Positions 10,531 through 23,600 of a DNA stretch of 64,000 bases are shown in pieces. The notes beneath the pieces are model-generated. The model did no database searches, was not told the DNA's origin, and saw only the letters and a list, made by a program, of their open reading frames with translations. Position 1 is the stretch's first letter; each line of letters opens with the position of its first letter. The DNA is from Xestospongia bergquistia (Eukaryota; Porifera; Demospongiae; Haplosclerida; Petrosiidae). The DNA is taken from NCBI GenBank assembly GCA_963965975.1, contig OZ014414.1:2889501-2953500 (forward strand), read 5' to 3'. Position numbers and translations under genes: made by a program.

Positions 10531-13170
10531 ACCATTGTCTTCACATAATCTTCATAATACTTTGCTAAATTATTCTGTCTAATAGCTCTTGAAGCATCTA
10601 ATAAACTCCTCCTTGTTACTCATCACTTTGTAGTTTTAGCATGTGTAGTTACTTCTAGTATTGGAGGTTGTTAATACAAGAGTTGATCAAGTGTGATACC
10701 TATGAATTAAATAAAGAGGAAAAATTATTTTATAAAGTGAATGTTTTACAAAATTAACAAGACTATAATTGAAAAAATCAACCTATAATTGATTTTGAAG
10801 ATACTGACTTTACAGAGAGAGACTGACTATAACTACAAACATTGTATAATTAGTTTTAGTACTTGTAGACAACTACTATAGACAAGCAAGCTAATAGAAC
10901 TTGTAGTTACCATAACTGAGATTCACTGGTAGAGCTATCTATGACAACAGTTTAATTTCATTGGCAGTTAATTGAAAACAGCCATGTTCTTGCACACCAC
11001 AACAGAATAAAACAAAATGACCAGACATACAAAATATATTTAGTGAACATGTGGTGCAAAATGCTTATAGGACTGCCTGGCATGCTATGTGCCTTGCATG
11101 TGCAGTATAACAATTTAGTTGTTGTACTTCTCACTGTTAAACAAGATCAAACTTTTCATTGACAAGACATTATCAATAATTGTAAATGACAAAAGCAGTA
11201 CTGTTTTAATTTAAGATGAAATACATCTAATTCAAATTATGTCAAATATAACTAAATTCATCTACTGACTTGAAGTAGTAGTTGATTCATTTGATGATAG
11301 CCATTTTATCAAACTAATTGGGTTGTTTACAACCTATATAAAAGAATTACATGAAAAACTAAATTCCTAATAGATCACATTAAACTAGTTAATAAAAATT
11401 ATCAATGCTACAATTTGTGTTAAATGTTAAATGTAAGTTCAACTTGTAACAGAGCTACAAAAATTGGTAACGTGTTATACAATGATCAATGTAACACAAT
11501 GTACATAGAAAACAATTAAAACTGTTGACTAAAACTCTTTTTCTAATGCCAATCTAATGTCAATCAGTAAAGTGCCTTCATTGCATGATAATAAATCAGA
11601 CTATACCTTTATGTTCCTGTCATATTCTTTAGGGTAATAAAAGTATCCTCCTGTTAAGTTCTCCTTTCTTCCTGTAAGGTCTTCCACTAGATGGTTTCTT
11701 ACCATGTCCACTCAATATGTCGTATGACTCCAAATTACTGTCAGCAGATAATAAAGAGATATTTATTTGCTAAAAAGTATGTCTTCATCAGGCTCTGATG
11801 GATTAGAATGCAAGTCTTCCAATCCCATTCTCTTCTTTTTTCTGTAATAAATTCAATAAATATTATTGTTTTGAGTTAGTGGTTTTGACATAATGTAATG
11901 TTTGCACTATCCCTAGTATAAAAGACTGTGCATAGTGTATAGCATCATTTCATTGAGTCTGTGCTTTGTCAACACTTTTAAGATCAAGGATATCACATGA
12001 TTAATGTGATATCATTAGCATATTTTAGAAGAATACTTAAAAGTAAATCAAGAATCTATTATTACCAAAAACACAAAAGAGAAAGAACATAAAGTTCAGG
12101 TACAATTAATTGCATTAATTGTCCTTTGGCACTTGGTAGTCATTGGTTAAAAGTAATTTTATTAATGACATCACTAGGAATGCTCAGAGTAAAGTTATAT
12201 ACAGGATACTACAAAGATAAAAATTAGACAACACTTGTAAATTACTGGTTAGCGATCTAGTAATCCAAAAATTAGATCTAATGTTGACTGATGTTCGACT
12301 ATTAGTAACTTCAATACCATTAATTGTTATAGAATGTTTAAGATTATTTCTAAAGTCACTCATTCTACGATTAGCAGATACTTGTACAAGAATTTTTGGA
12401 GGATTAAGACTCCGTGACTAACTGAAGTCATCAGCATCTTTCTGTAATCTCCATCAGAATGTTTGAAAATGGAAATAATAGTACATATAGCTTACATTAT
12501 ATTTTTCATACATGTGGACACAAACGTCACATCTACCACACAAATACAAAACACATGCATGCACACATAAACAACACTGCTTAATACTTGTCTATGTATA
12601 GTGGTGATATTTCCCAACCATTAACTGCTTCATCAGGAAATACTAATAACTTTAATGTTGTTTCTGTATAAATATCTTTTGTGGTTGTTACTTCTTCGAG
12701 TTCTCTTCATGATAGAGGCTTAGTAGCAAACCAAAATGAAAAGTTGTCTTTTACACTACCAAACATAGATGTCAGTTTCACAATTACCTATAAAAGAAAT
12801 ATATATGAGCCAAAATTGTTTAAAGTTATGAACATTAGAATATATGGTATCTTGAACAACTGTGAATCTCATATTCCATGTTCCATATTTACTATTTTGT
12901 AGAAGATATAAGCAATAGTTGAAGATAGGAATTTCAGCATCTGTATAAATTATACTTTGGAGTTTATTTCATTTTTATAATACACAGCAAATAATTAATG
13001 GCTCAACAGTACTGTACTAAACATTTTATTCCATATATATATAAGTGATCTGTACATGCTTACTAGTTGCATAACGGTGTCCAATTGCACTGTTAACTGC
13101 ACATCTTAGAACTACTCGTCCTAGACCTAATGTGGCACCATTTATTTTACAAGTGCATTAGGTCAAAATA
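10531..13170 (-). pseudogene. Decayed ZU5/death-domain gene (paralogue of the 55948-64000 gene)
   Basis: Five exon remnants on the minus strand match intact exons elsewhere. 13070-13165 resembles the glycine-rich end of the ZU5 exon (62000-62102). About 12590-12795 resembles exon 62397-62552 (core PDEAVxGWEI). About 12225-12460 resembles exon 62678-62882 (KDADDF, MSDF, NNLKH, ITI). About 11645-11858 resembles the basic exon 57149-57358. About 10531-10698 resembles the death-domain exon with its middle deleted. Stops and indels occur in several. The basic exon lies after the UPA-type exons, an order unlike the intact gene, so rearrangement or an unseen exon is likely. Confidence 0.7.
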
Positions 13171-14602
13171 GTGATCAAGGCAATAATGAATGTTTATAGA
13201 GGAGCAGTCATCAGTGTTGTCACTACTGCTAAGGTATAATAATATTCATTATTAGGTAAACATAATTATATTTGAGTTCACTTCATAAAGCCACTGAGTG
13301 ATAAAACAATGAAGCTGTACAAATTATTCTTCATGAATTTAAATATAAAGGACAGAAACTAAATTTAAATTTCAGGTATGGTATATACACTGTATATATA
13401 TATATTTGTATATGATGACCTCTCTCTCTCTCTTTCCTCTCCCTCTCTCCAAAGATTAAGAAAAATAGTTCACTCAATGGATTGTTGAGAATTATACTTC
13501 TTGAGATAATAATTGATAGATTAATATTAGAGATTATGTATAAACAACTAAATTAAGTTTATATGATCACAAGACTATTCTAGTTGTCAAGTTTATTTGA
13601 CAGAAAAGTATACCATAAACAGAGAACTTGAAGCATGTTATATAAAAATGCCAGACATGATAGATATGATACAAGGATTTTCTATTACATCGATCCCTCA
13701 AATAGTAGTCACTCTGTAAAAGCAATCCCTTCTATTACTTTAACAATGAAATTGACGCTATTCTCAAATAAAAACACAGCAATGACAAATTGAAATATTT
13801 TAAAAATAAACTTTTGGTTTAGATATCATCATAAATTGTATGTTTGTATCAATGTTATTCTTATATAATAAAACTAAAGGTAAATATATACATATATACA
13901 AATGTTTGCTTTATATCATGTTATTATATCGTTAGATACATAGTCATAATAAAAGCATTCTCTAAAAATGCTGACTATAAATTTAGAATAAAATAATATA
14001 ATAAAAAGTATTGTAGGACCTAAGTGGGCAGTGGTCATGGAATCTAATGTTCAGGTTTAGATACAGAAATGATATAATCATTATATATTGTAAAACTAGT
14101 CCTTCAGCTGATAATAAGTCAGTATACAAAAGCACATTATTATTGCTTCGATAGCTTATGATTGTCATTAAACATCATACTAAGTATATAATATTGGCAT
14201 ACTTGAGATTAGAATTTTTACCTGTAGTTTGATACTATGCATATGGTTAAAATCATGGAGTATCCTGTAACCTTATGATGGAAAATTGCAGTCATTATCA
14301 CAGAATAGACCATCCCAGGATATACTAAGCATCCAGTGCAGGTGACACCATTATTTAAGGATACATATGCACTGGGCTCATTATTAACCATTCCAGGATG
14401 TACAGTTAGTATGAATACTTAGCACTAAGGAATGTGTATATCTCTTGAGTTGGGGTCATATCAAGATGTACCAGAGACACTTGGTATTGACGAATATTCA
14501 TGTACTAAATTTATAAGAAATGAATTATAAGCCAATAAACTATTCATGACTTATGGTACATGTTATTAACAATTATTAAGATTTGTAGAAGAAACTTTGC
14601 TC
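13171..14602. other. Non-coding spacer with dispersed repeat
   Basis: AT-rich, with a CT-rich tract at about 13422-13450. From about 14310 to 14520 there is a copy of a dispersed repeat (motifs tgcactgggctc, ccattccaggat, gagttggggtcatatcaagatgtacc) also found at about 20740-21200 and 33160-33770. The small ORF here has no recognisable product. Confidence 0.5.
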
Positions 14603-14677
14603 TCATTCACGTTGTTCTGCTTCATTTTGGCTGGTATTATCTCTTATAGTCTGCTCAGTATTCTGAACTCCACTGAT
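14603..14677 (-). CDS. Exon 7: short C-terminal tail and stop
   Basis: Acceptor TTTTTTGTAG, then ISGVQNTEQT...EAEQRE and TGA. Phase 0 agrees with the ATG/GTATGT donor of exon 6. Polar and acidic; no domain recognised. It is assigned because it is the only downstream exon that keeps the frame and gives a total divisible by three. Confidence 0.65.
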   Translation of the reverse strand: MSGVQNTEQTIRDNTSQNEAEQRE

Positions 14678-17600
14678 CTACAAAAAACATTAATATTACA
14701 CACATCTTTCGAATGTATCATTATATAGATTATAAGGGTTAATTTGTGAGATTGGCCCAAGAAAAGATATCACATATTATTTATTGTACTTTATGGCTTC
14801 AAATTTCACTTTTAACATTCTTGCAGACACCTCTCTTTTTGTGTGTTTCCAAAGCCATCAACTTAAGGCTTAAAGCAGGAACAATAGCAAAGTAGCCTGA
14901 CAATCAATGTTTTGCAGGAACAATTGCAAGTAGTCTGACAATCAATGTTTTTCTGATTGTAGTTTTAGTAGGAATATATACCACACTAATGCCTGACGAT
15001 AATGTCACAATTTACCATCAAAATGCTTCATTGGGATAGTACATTTGCAGCAATGCACTAAAATAACATGAACTTATCCATTATTACACTACTAGCTTTT
15101 TATGTCAATGGATGCCACTTTCTCATTTACCATGAACTACATAATTACTATAAATTAATAATAACTAAGTTTCATTCCAAGTGATGAAGGATTGGTATAG
15201 CCCTAAAACAAATAATAAAGAAACATATTAAAATGTGAGAAGAAATGTAGGGATGAAATCTATACAAAAGCCCAATACATATATATATATATATTGTATA
15301 TATATATATATATTATATATATATATATAATTATATATATTGTATTTATATATGCAGTAAAATCTTTAACTACATAAAAGGGCAGGACTGATCAGTAACT
15401 ACAAATTGACTATTCACTACTGCCAGTACATACTGTCTTCAGTAGCATATTAATAGTGAGTTTTATTTACTGGATTGACAAAAGGTTTAAAAAAGTGATA
15501 AATATTAGTCACTTATGATGGAATTTTGTATATATTGTATATTCATTGTTGCCACCTTGTTTCTTTCTTTGGTCCTATATCATTCCATATAATATAAACT
15601 CACAGTTCAAAATACAAAAATCTTAGAGCTTGAACAGCTAGTTCGTCTTAACAAATAAAATGTCAAGTCAATACAGATCTCATCACAAGTATTAAGGGTT
15701 ATATCATTGTTGATGACCCAATAAGTCTATCAACTCATGATTTAAAAATGTTGCTTAGAAGCTACATAATATTTTATGGAGGGGCTACATTTCTTGGGTA
15801 ATACCACAAGTCATTTATATAGTCTATGCTATTGTAAAACCACAAGTATATAAATAATACATATATTAGTATACTAATATATAGGCCAATGACAGAGAAC
15901 CATTTCCTAGATAAGGGACCCACTCTATTAATCAATAATAATTTAATGATAATTATACATACAATGATGCACACACAGTGTAACATACCATTGTTTTTAA
16001 AAAATCTTCATAAGCATCTGCTGCATCATTCTGTCTAATAGCTCTTAAAGCATCTAATAAACTCCTCCTTGTGGCTTCTCTTCCTTTCTGCATAATCCAT
16101 AACCGATACATACTGGTACAATCATGACATCCATCTAGATCCACACTGTCTAGTCCTAATTTCACACCTAACTGATTCCATTCCGCTGTTCTAGCATGTG
16201 TAATTAATTCTTCATGTGTAGGTTGTTGATACAAGAGATGATCTGGTAAAGTAGATACATGTACACCTCCTTCAACTACATTACCTGATATGAATTGGAA
16301 AAATATACAGTTTCATATTGATCTAACAAAATGATCTTTGTTTTGTTAAACAATATAACAAGTGTAATCAAGTTATTGGTATTAATACATGTACAGATGA
16401 CTTAACAAGTCACAGTGCATGAAAAACATCTAAATGTATTATAGAATTTCAAAGAAGTCCTGAAAAATAAACTTTTTGGTAAAGCCTTTTTTATTATTTT
16501 AATATCATTTATTTACTGATACCTAAGAAAGAATTGTGAGTATCACCATGGCTAAAAGCACTGGCAGATCTAGGGGGGGAGGGGGGGGGGTGCCTGGGGT
16601 GCACAGGCACCTGCTTTTTATTCTATAATAATATTCATAGTCAATCATTCAGTCACACCCTGTGGTACAAATTATTACTTTAAGAACATTCATAGCAAAT
16701 TCTTGCAGCCAGATCTTACAATTAAAGGGGTGTGCTATGAATAATAAATATTGTGAATATTTATTAGGGTTAAAAATTTTGCCATGCGCTACGCACGAAA
16801 TCTGTGCACCCCCTATTTTTACACTCTGAATCCTCTAGTGGCTGAAAGTCTGCTAGTGAGCAGTGATTAGGCAATAATGGTCAACCTCATATAGTCTGAC
16901 ATTCCTAAAGCTCTCTTGCATGAGCAAGCCTATTGCCAGCTACAGAATGCCTGTAGCATGTATGTAACAATAAAGTAGGCTTCACAAAAAGGATCATTTC
17001 ACTGAACTCATTTAACAGATAGCCCTCATTCACACTTCAAGCCAACATGACAATTTTTGCATTTTTCATGAAATCTCAGAATTAGAATAACAAGTGTGTA
17101 TGAAATATCAAAAAACTGTATCCACTCCTTTGACTATAATACATTTTGAAGGAAAACGACTATTGTAAAGGCAGTAAGACATGATTGTCACATTAATTAG
17201 GAATTTAATAGGAAAATCAATGGTATGGGTCTATTAAAACTAGATCAGAGTCTAAGATGAAAGAAATAACTAACCAATTATTTTTGACTAGTCAAGAATA
17301 GTTAATAATTGTAGGTGTGTCATCAAATTACATGCAAAATTTACATTTGACAATGTCAATAGATGAAAAGCCTGGAAGCCATTTACAACATTCATTATAG
17401 TACTAGACAAAAATATATTGAACTTGGCAAATCATTTCAATACATGTATAATCTTTAGTGTAATATATTATAATATAAATAATTAATCAGGCTATTTTAT
17501 GGATACAGCTTATTAAATTCAATAAATCATGATATAAGGAAATCTAGATAGTTTGTATATTCAAAAAAATTGAGGCTCTAAATATGAGGATGTCTTCAAA

Positions 17601-20600
17601 AAAGGAAGGTGGACTTTATGTATTCTATCAGGTAAAGGACTTTTCTCTTTTACAAAATAGTCAAAGTCATGTACATACATACAACATTATATTATACTAT
17701 GACATGAGTGTCAGGTAGTCTATAGCTTTTAATAACATGTTATGTAGAAAAATACTTGTTAAATGCTAAAATTAATTTATATATATATATATTGGATGTC
17801 ATATATTGTCTGCTGAAAATTTAAATTATCTTGTGTCAGTGCTAATATGATTATATTAGAAATTATATGACAAAAGTTACACCTCATATATAACTAGCTA
17901 ATGAACTTGAATATACATGCATTTTTAATTACTTCACTTTTTTAGTCAAAATAAACTAACCTGTAAACCAAGGTAGCTGACGTGACTTATCAGTATTAGT
18001 TGTTTGAGAGCTATCTTGACAAATACACTTTACTTTGTCTTCACTTAAACGGCAAAAATGTTCTGAATCTTTTTTAGGGCAATTGGATCTTGTACAATAA
18101 AAATATTCATTGACACTTTTCACATTAGCCATATATTGGAATTTACTTATCACTTCATTGATTCCTGTGTAGATGATATATCGTAAAGTGAAGCATTCTG
18201 TAGAAAAGCCAGAATAATATACTGCAATCCAATAAATTCCATCAACTAAAAGAACATCACCAGAATCAGTTTGTAAAGTGATGACATTACGATAACGTGG
18301 TGTTAAATCAGTAGGGAGTTTAAGTTGAAATCTCGGTAGCTCTGTACGATGTAGAAGGTTTACAACTAATTCAGGGAATACACCTCGAGGAAGAGGCTTC
18401 ATATCCCAAGATAAAATAAGAGGGTCTACGTATTCCTTAAAAGGAAGTGGTATGGACTTGTAGTCAGTTGAAGAGGTTGTAGCAAGAACTGTGGGAAGGA
18501 AGTATTTTCCTTTCTCAGGTAAAGAGGCCATTATAAATAAACTTGTCATTAAATTAAGAAAATCTTGTGGTGTAAACTCAGGATAGAATGCTTGTGATAA
18601 ATGTGAATTGGGTGATGTCAACAAGTCTTCTTTAAATGTTCCTTCATTTTTTAGTTCTTCATGAGCAGCATAATTATATATAGGGATACCTTCTTCCTCC
18701 AAGAAATCAATAGCATTAGCAAAAGATATACTGATTAAATCAGAGAGTTTGTTAAAAAGTGGCTGTGGATGAAGGAAAGCTACATTAGGTAAGATTTTAG
18801 GAAAGTATAGAAAGATGGTCAGGTCATGATAGAAGTTTAGAGCTGCTATAACATCACTAGCACTCATTTGTAAGGTCTTACCAATCTTTAAACAATTAGA
18901 CAGACTTACAATGTTGGATTGAGAAGATCTTTGGAGCTCAAGTTGAAACAAAAACCATCGAATAGGGATTCCCTCCTTGATGTAATATTGGCAAATTTTC
19001 TTACGAATTTTAGTAGCCATTTTCATCTCATCATTACATCTGCCAATAGTATTGATTGGAAAAATTATTTCATTTCCAGCTCTGTGATGTATAACTGTGA
19101 TATCCCGAAATTTCTTTAAAGCTGCTGAGAGAATTGTATTTTTCTTTTGGAGAGACTCATAAGATTCAACCATTTTATCCAAGAATGTCCCTAATACTAT
19201 GTGGACAGGTTTTTGAACATGTTCGATAGGATTATTTGGTAATACAGAATAATTTATTGACAATACTGAGCGAAACATAGATTCAATAAGTTGCAAATTT
19301 GTGATCTGTTTCTCTACTGGCTCATCAATTAACTTTCCCTCAAAACTATAGAAGAATTTAGCTTTGTCCTCAAGCCTCTCAGTTAGTTTGTGCGTGAGAA
19401 TATTGACAGAGTGATATCGTAACAAAGCTGGAGCAATATCTATAAATGCAGCCTGACCACCAGTATCAACACCATATATCCAATGACATTTATAAAGCTC
19501 TTCAGACTTTCCTACAAAGCCTAAGATGTCTATGATTTCCTGAGTTACAGAAGGTTTTGGTAAAGAGCTTTCATCAACTATTTGTTCATGTCCAGCTGTG
19601 GGTGATGGATCAGAGCCATTACTACCAGACATTTCTTTTAGATTGTTCGTTGGGTGATCAAATGATTCATCTAATGGCTGGTTTATTACTTTGATTTCTG
19701 ATGAAATATCAGGTTTCTTAACTACTTCTGGTTTGTGAGGGTGGATACTATGTTTCACTCCTTGAGCAATTACTAATAGTAAAATGTCATTGTCTATTTT
19801 TCTCCACATGCAATCATCCCCTACAGTTACTGTAGCAGATATAATCCTTGCTTCTTTTGTTGCAATTACTGGAGTACTGTTATGACAATCTGGAGGATCT
19901 TCATTGTAAAGTAGGTTTAAAAAGGATGACTTGCCAGTTCCAGGAGCGCCTGAGACAGAAAACTTGGTCCACTTAACAGTGACATAACCTTCATTCATTG
20001 CTTTAGCAAGTAACATCTTGTTAGCAACTAATGTATAATAGAAATAAAATTTCAAACTCTAAGTAATCAATGTTAAGAAGGATTATATAACACATTATAT
20101 TGATGATTTTTTTTTAAAATTTACTAAGTATAAAATATAGATATTTTAAATTTCCAATTGAATCTTTTAGTACTAACTAGAATATATAATTCTTTGTATA
20201 CATGTACAATAGATAAATAGAGCAAAGGAAAGGTGTGATTACAATACAACATAAATTTATATGGCTACAATAAAAATGAACACATGTACAATTGACTAGA
20301 GTCATTTCAGTAACAATTACAAACAACATGTTTACAATAGTAATGTATGTAATGTTTGAACTTTCATTGTTATATATAGAGTTCAGAAAAGCTTATACAA
20401 TAGTGTTTACATTAAGGTGACCAGTATAATTTCTTTATACCAATCACTTTTTATTAAATCAGTGGGTCTAATGTTGTGATAATAAGCCACTAGTATATTG
20501 ATAATTTATATTAGTACAGTAAACTTATAAGGTCTTGTGGTTAGGAAGAGAAATCACTGAAACAACTTGGAAACATTCTAATCTCCTAGAAATTTGATAA

Positions 20601-23600
20601 GGAATTATGAGAAGTAAAGAGAAGTATTTATGGAGTGTGATATCAGTAATGATCCTGGTACAGTTACTCATACACAAAACTTTTATTTAGTAACAAAGGT
20701 CAGAATTCATATCTAGGAATACTCAGGATTAAGGTTTGTATATGCACTGAACTCCTAGATAAACTCCAGAATGATCCATCCCAGGGTGCAATAGGTATTA
20801 AAGGAATGAAGGATACATGATATTAAAGGATCCATACACATGTCCAGGGCTAGTAAAGACCATCCAAGGATATATTAAGGACCACATATACAGTACTAAC
20901 CATTAAGTGATACCTTGATATGCACTGGGCTCTTAATTGATACTCACAATCCCAGAATGCAATAAGTATCAAGTAATTCCACTGATAATGGATACGTATG
21001 CACTTTACTAGTACTAGTGAATTGACCATTTTAGGATATACAACAATTAGTATGACTTTTTCACACTAAGAAATGTGTATGAGTTGGAGTCATGTCATGT
21101 ATATATGTGATACTTGGTATTAAAGAACATACATGTACTAAACACAATCAGTATCCATTTATAGATACTCAGTCTTGACATTGGTCTGGTATTAGTGACT
21201 AGTTACTATCCTGGGATATATAGGATTGCTATTTAATACAAAGGACAAGACATGGTAGTACTGGGAATCACTCTTTTTGGAAGCTGAAGATCAAAACAAG
21301 CTAAGGTAAATTGTTTGTTTAAAAACATTTATAAGTCTGCCTGGTATGCCAAGTAAATTAAGTAATATACATCCTCTCACATGAGCATTTGTTTCTAATC
21401 TAATAGTAATAGTCTTATAGGACCTTTGTATATTACTCATATTGTTTACTATGATAATATAAAACTATCAGTTAGTCCTGGGAAGAAGCTATAATTATAA
21501 CACTACAGTAAATGTCCAGTGTAACAGTTAACATAATGTATTGACATATTATATAGAAATTATATTACCTGGATCAATAGTTTTAGTAACACGATTACAA
21601 ATAGATGGAACTCTATAAAACACACCTATATGAACAAACAAATTATAGATAATATCAATAATAATGATGAATTAATTAATAATGACCTAATGTTTGGATA
21701 TACTAACTACAAGTTAATACAGTTATTAGCTATGTTGTTGTCAAAATTATATAAAATTAATAAACTATAATTAAGAGAACTGTCTGTTCTTTCACTCAAA
21801 CCTAACATTACATATTTTGAACCAAATGTTCCATATATATTACATAACTCTGATGTATCAGTAATATATACCATGCTCTTAAGGAGGGGTCATTATGTTA
21901 GTATATTTAACACAATAATTTTTAATTAATGATGGGTGTGTCTAGAGTATTATGGGAAGTCCTACTATGATCACCATAAATCTAGATTCAAGGACATTTG
22001 CACTGTGTACAGTTTCTGTAATGCTGATCTAGACAAGTAATAAATAAAACTTATCAAATTCTTTGACAAATGAATGATAAAATTTTGTAATTCTAAAGTT
22101 TGTATTATACTGTCCATTGACAGTGACAATATTAATAAAACAACCTTGTTACTTAATAACTTACTAAATTTAAGGTAATGACGTAGCGTAATAGCTAGTT
22201 CCTTGTTGATAATAATAGGATTCTCCAAAGCAGTAATAAATGTTTCCCAGGTAACTGGAGATGGTTTAGTATCTTTCCAGATTTTAATTACTTCATCAAC
22301 TTTTTCAATATCGCTCTTCTGACTGTCCTTTAAATCATTCAAAATATTGCAATGTACTTGTAATGCCAATCCAAATTCATACCACTTGTCACTAATCTCA
22401 GGTAAGTTACGGAAATAATTCTCATGGGCAGGAATCTCCTTTAATATACTGGTAATATCTGAGATGATAACAAAATAATTATTATAAAACTGTCATATTA
22501 TAAATTAATTTAATACAAAAGTTGGAACATAAAATTGTAATTATATTTATACAATTAACTAGAACATCTACATGTTACATTCAGCTGATGTACATTATGT
22601 GTGAACAATGTTGATTCAAACTGAATTAAATACACTTCACAGTAATAGTCTGAACATCACTATTAATAACCTCATTACTTAATAATAATAACTTATTACC
22701 CTTACCTGTACTAAGATATTCACGTATTAGATCAGCTATATTCTTGTCATTAACAATAGGACTCTCAATAGCAGATATCACTGTCGCCCAGGTAACAGAG
22801 GATGGTTGAGTAGTCAGAAAGTTGTCAATAACAGCAAAAAGTTTTGCGAAATCATTGTTTTTTAAATTGTCCAAAATATTACGGTCTATTTGTAATGATA
22901 TTCCAATATCATACCATTTGTGTCTAATATCAGATAACAGCTCAAATAGTTCATATTGTGTAGGAGTCTCCTTTAATATACTGGTAATATCTGAGATAAT
23001 AACAAAACAAACATTATAATAAACTGTACCATTACAAATTAAGCAATGTCTTTAAAATTGTTATTTTAAATGTATGTGGTATTGATTAATTATTCACAAA
23101 TGAAAACTTCAATTATCAATAAATGTATACATGTACTACGAACTAACTTATTTTCCTATTGACCTACACTAATGAAGAATATCAACTTATCATGATTACA
23201 ATCAATGGAGCAGGGACTGGAATAAGGCTAGGCTTACATTTCTTAAGGTAATGAGGACAATCTAACTCATCATTAGTGACTAATAGATATGTATACAACA
23301 TAAAGGCTATATCATGGGTTCCCTGAACTAACCTCTTGTATACTTAATTCAAACTTATAGTTTGTATAATTACAAGCAAGAATAAGGATATCCTACATGA
23401 GTGTTAGAAATAGTTGATGAGCTAATTTCATCAACTATTGTCATCTGAGCTGACACTAACTAAGTTCATCTTAGGTTAGTGGGATATTATTGTCAATGTA
23501 ATTGCCAACTATTATTACAAGAGTAGCATCAGATTATGTATTATAAATAATAATTCTGGAGAAAATTTTTATTATAATAAATGTAATCAAGCACAGAGGA

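Noticed and set aside
15774-15986. Minus ORF just after the death-domain exon
   Set aside because: It lies in the intron after a good donor; a later exon (14677-14603) restores the frame and stop.
18919-19119. Plus-strand ORF inside the GTPase exon
   Set aside because: Antisense shadow of a well-supported coding exon.
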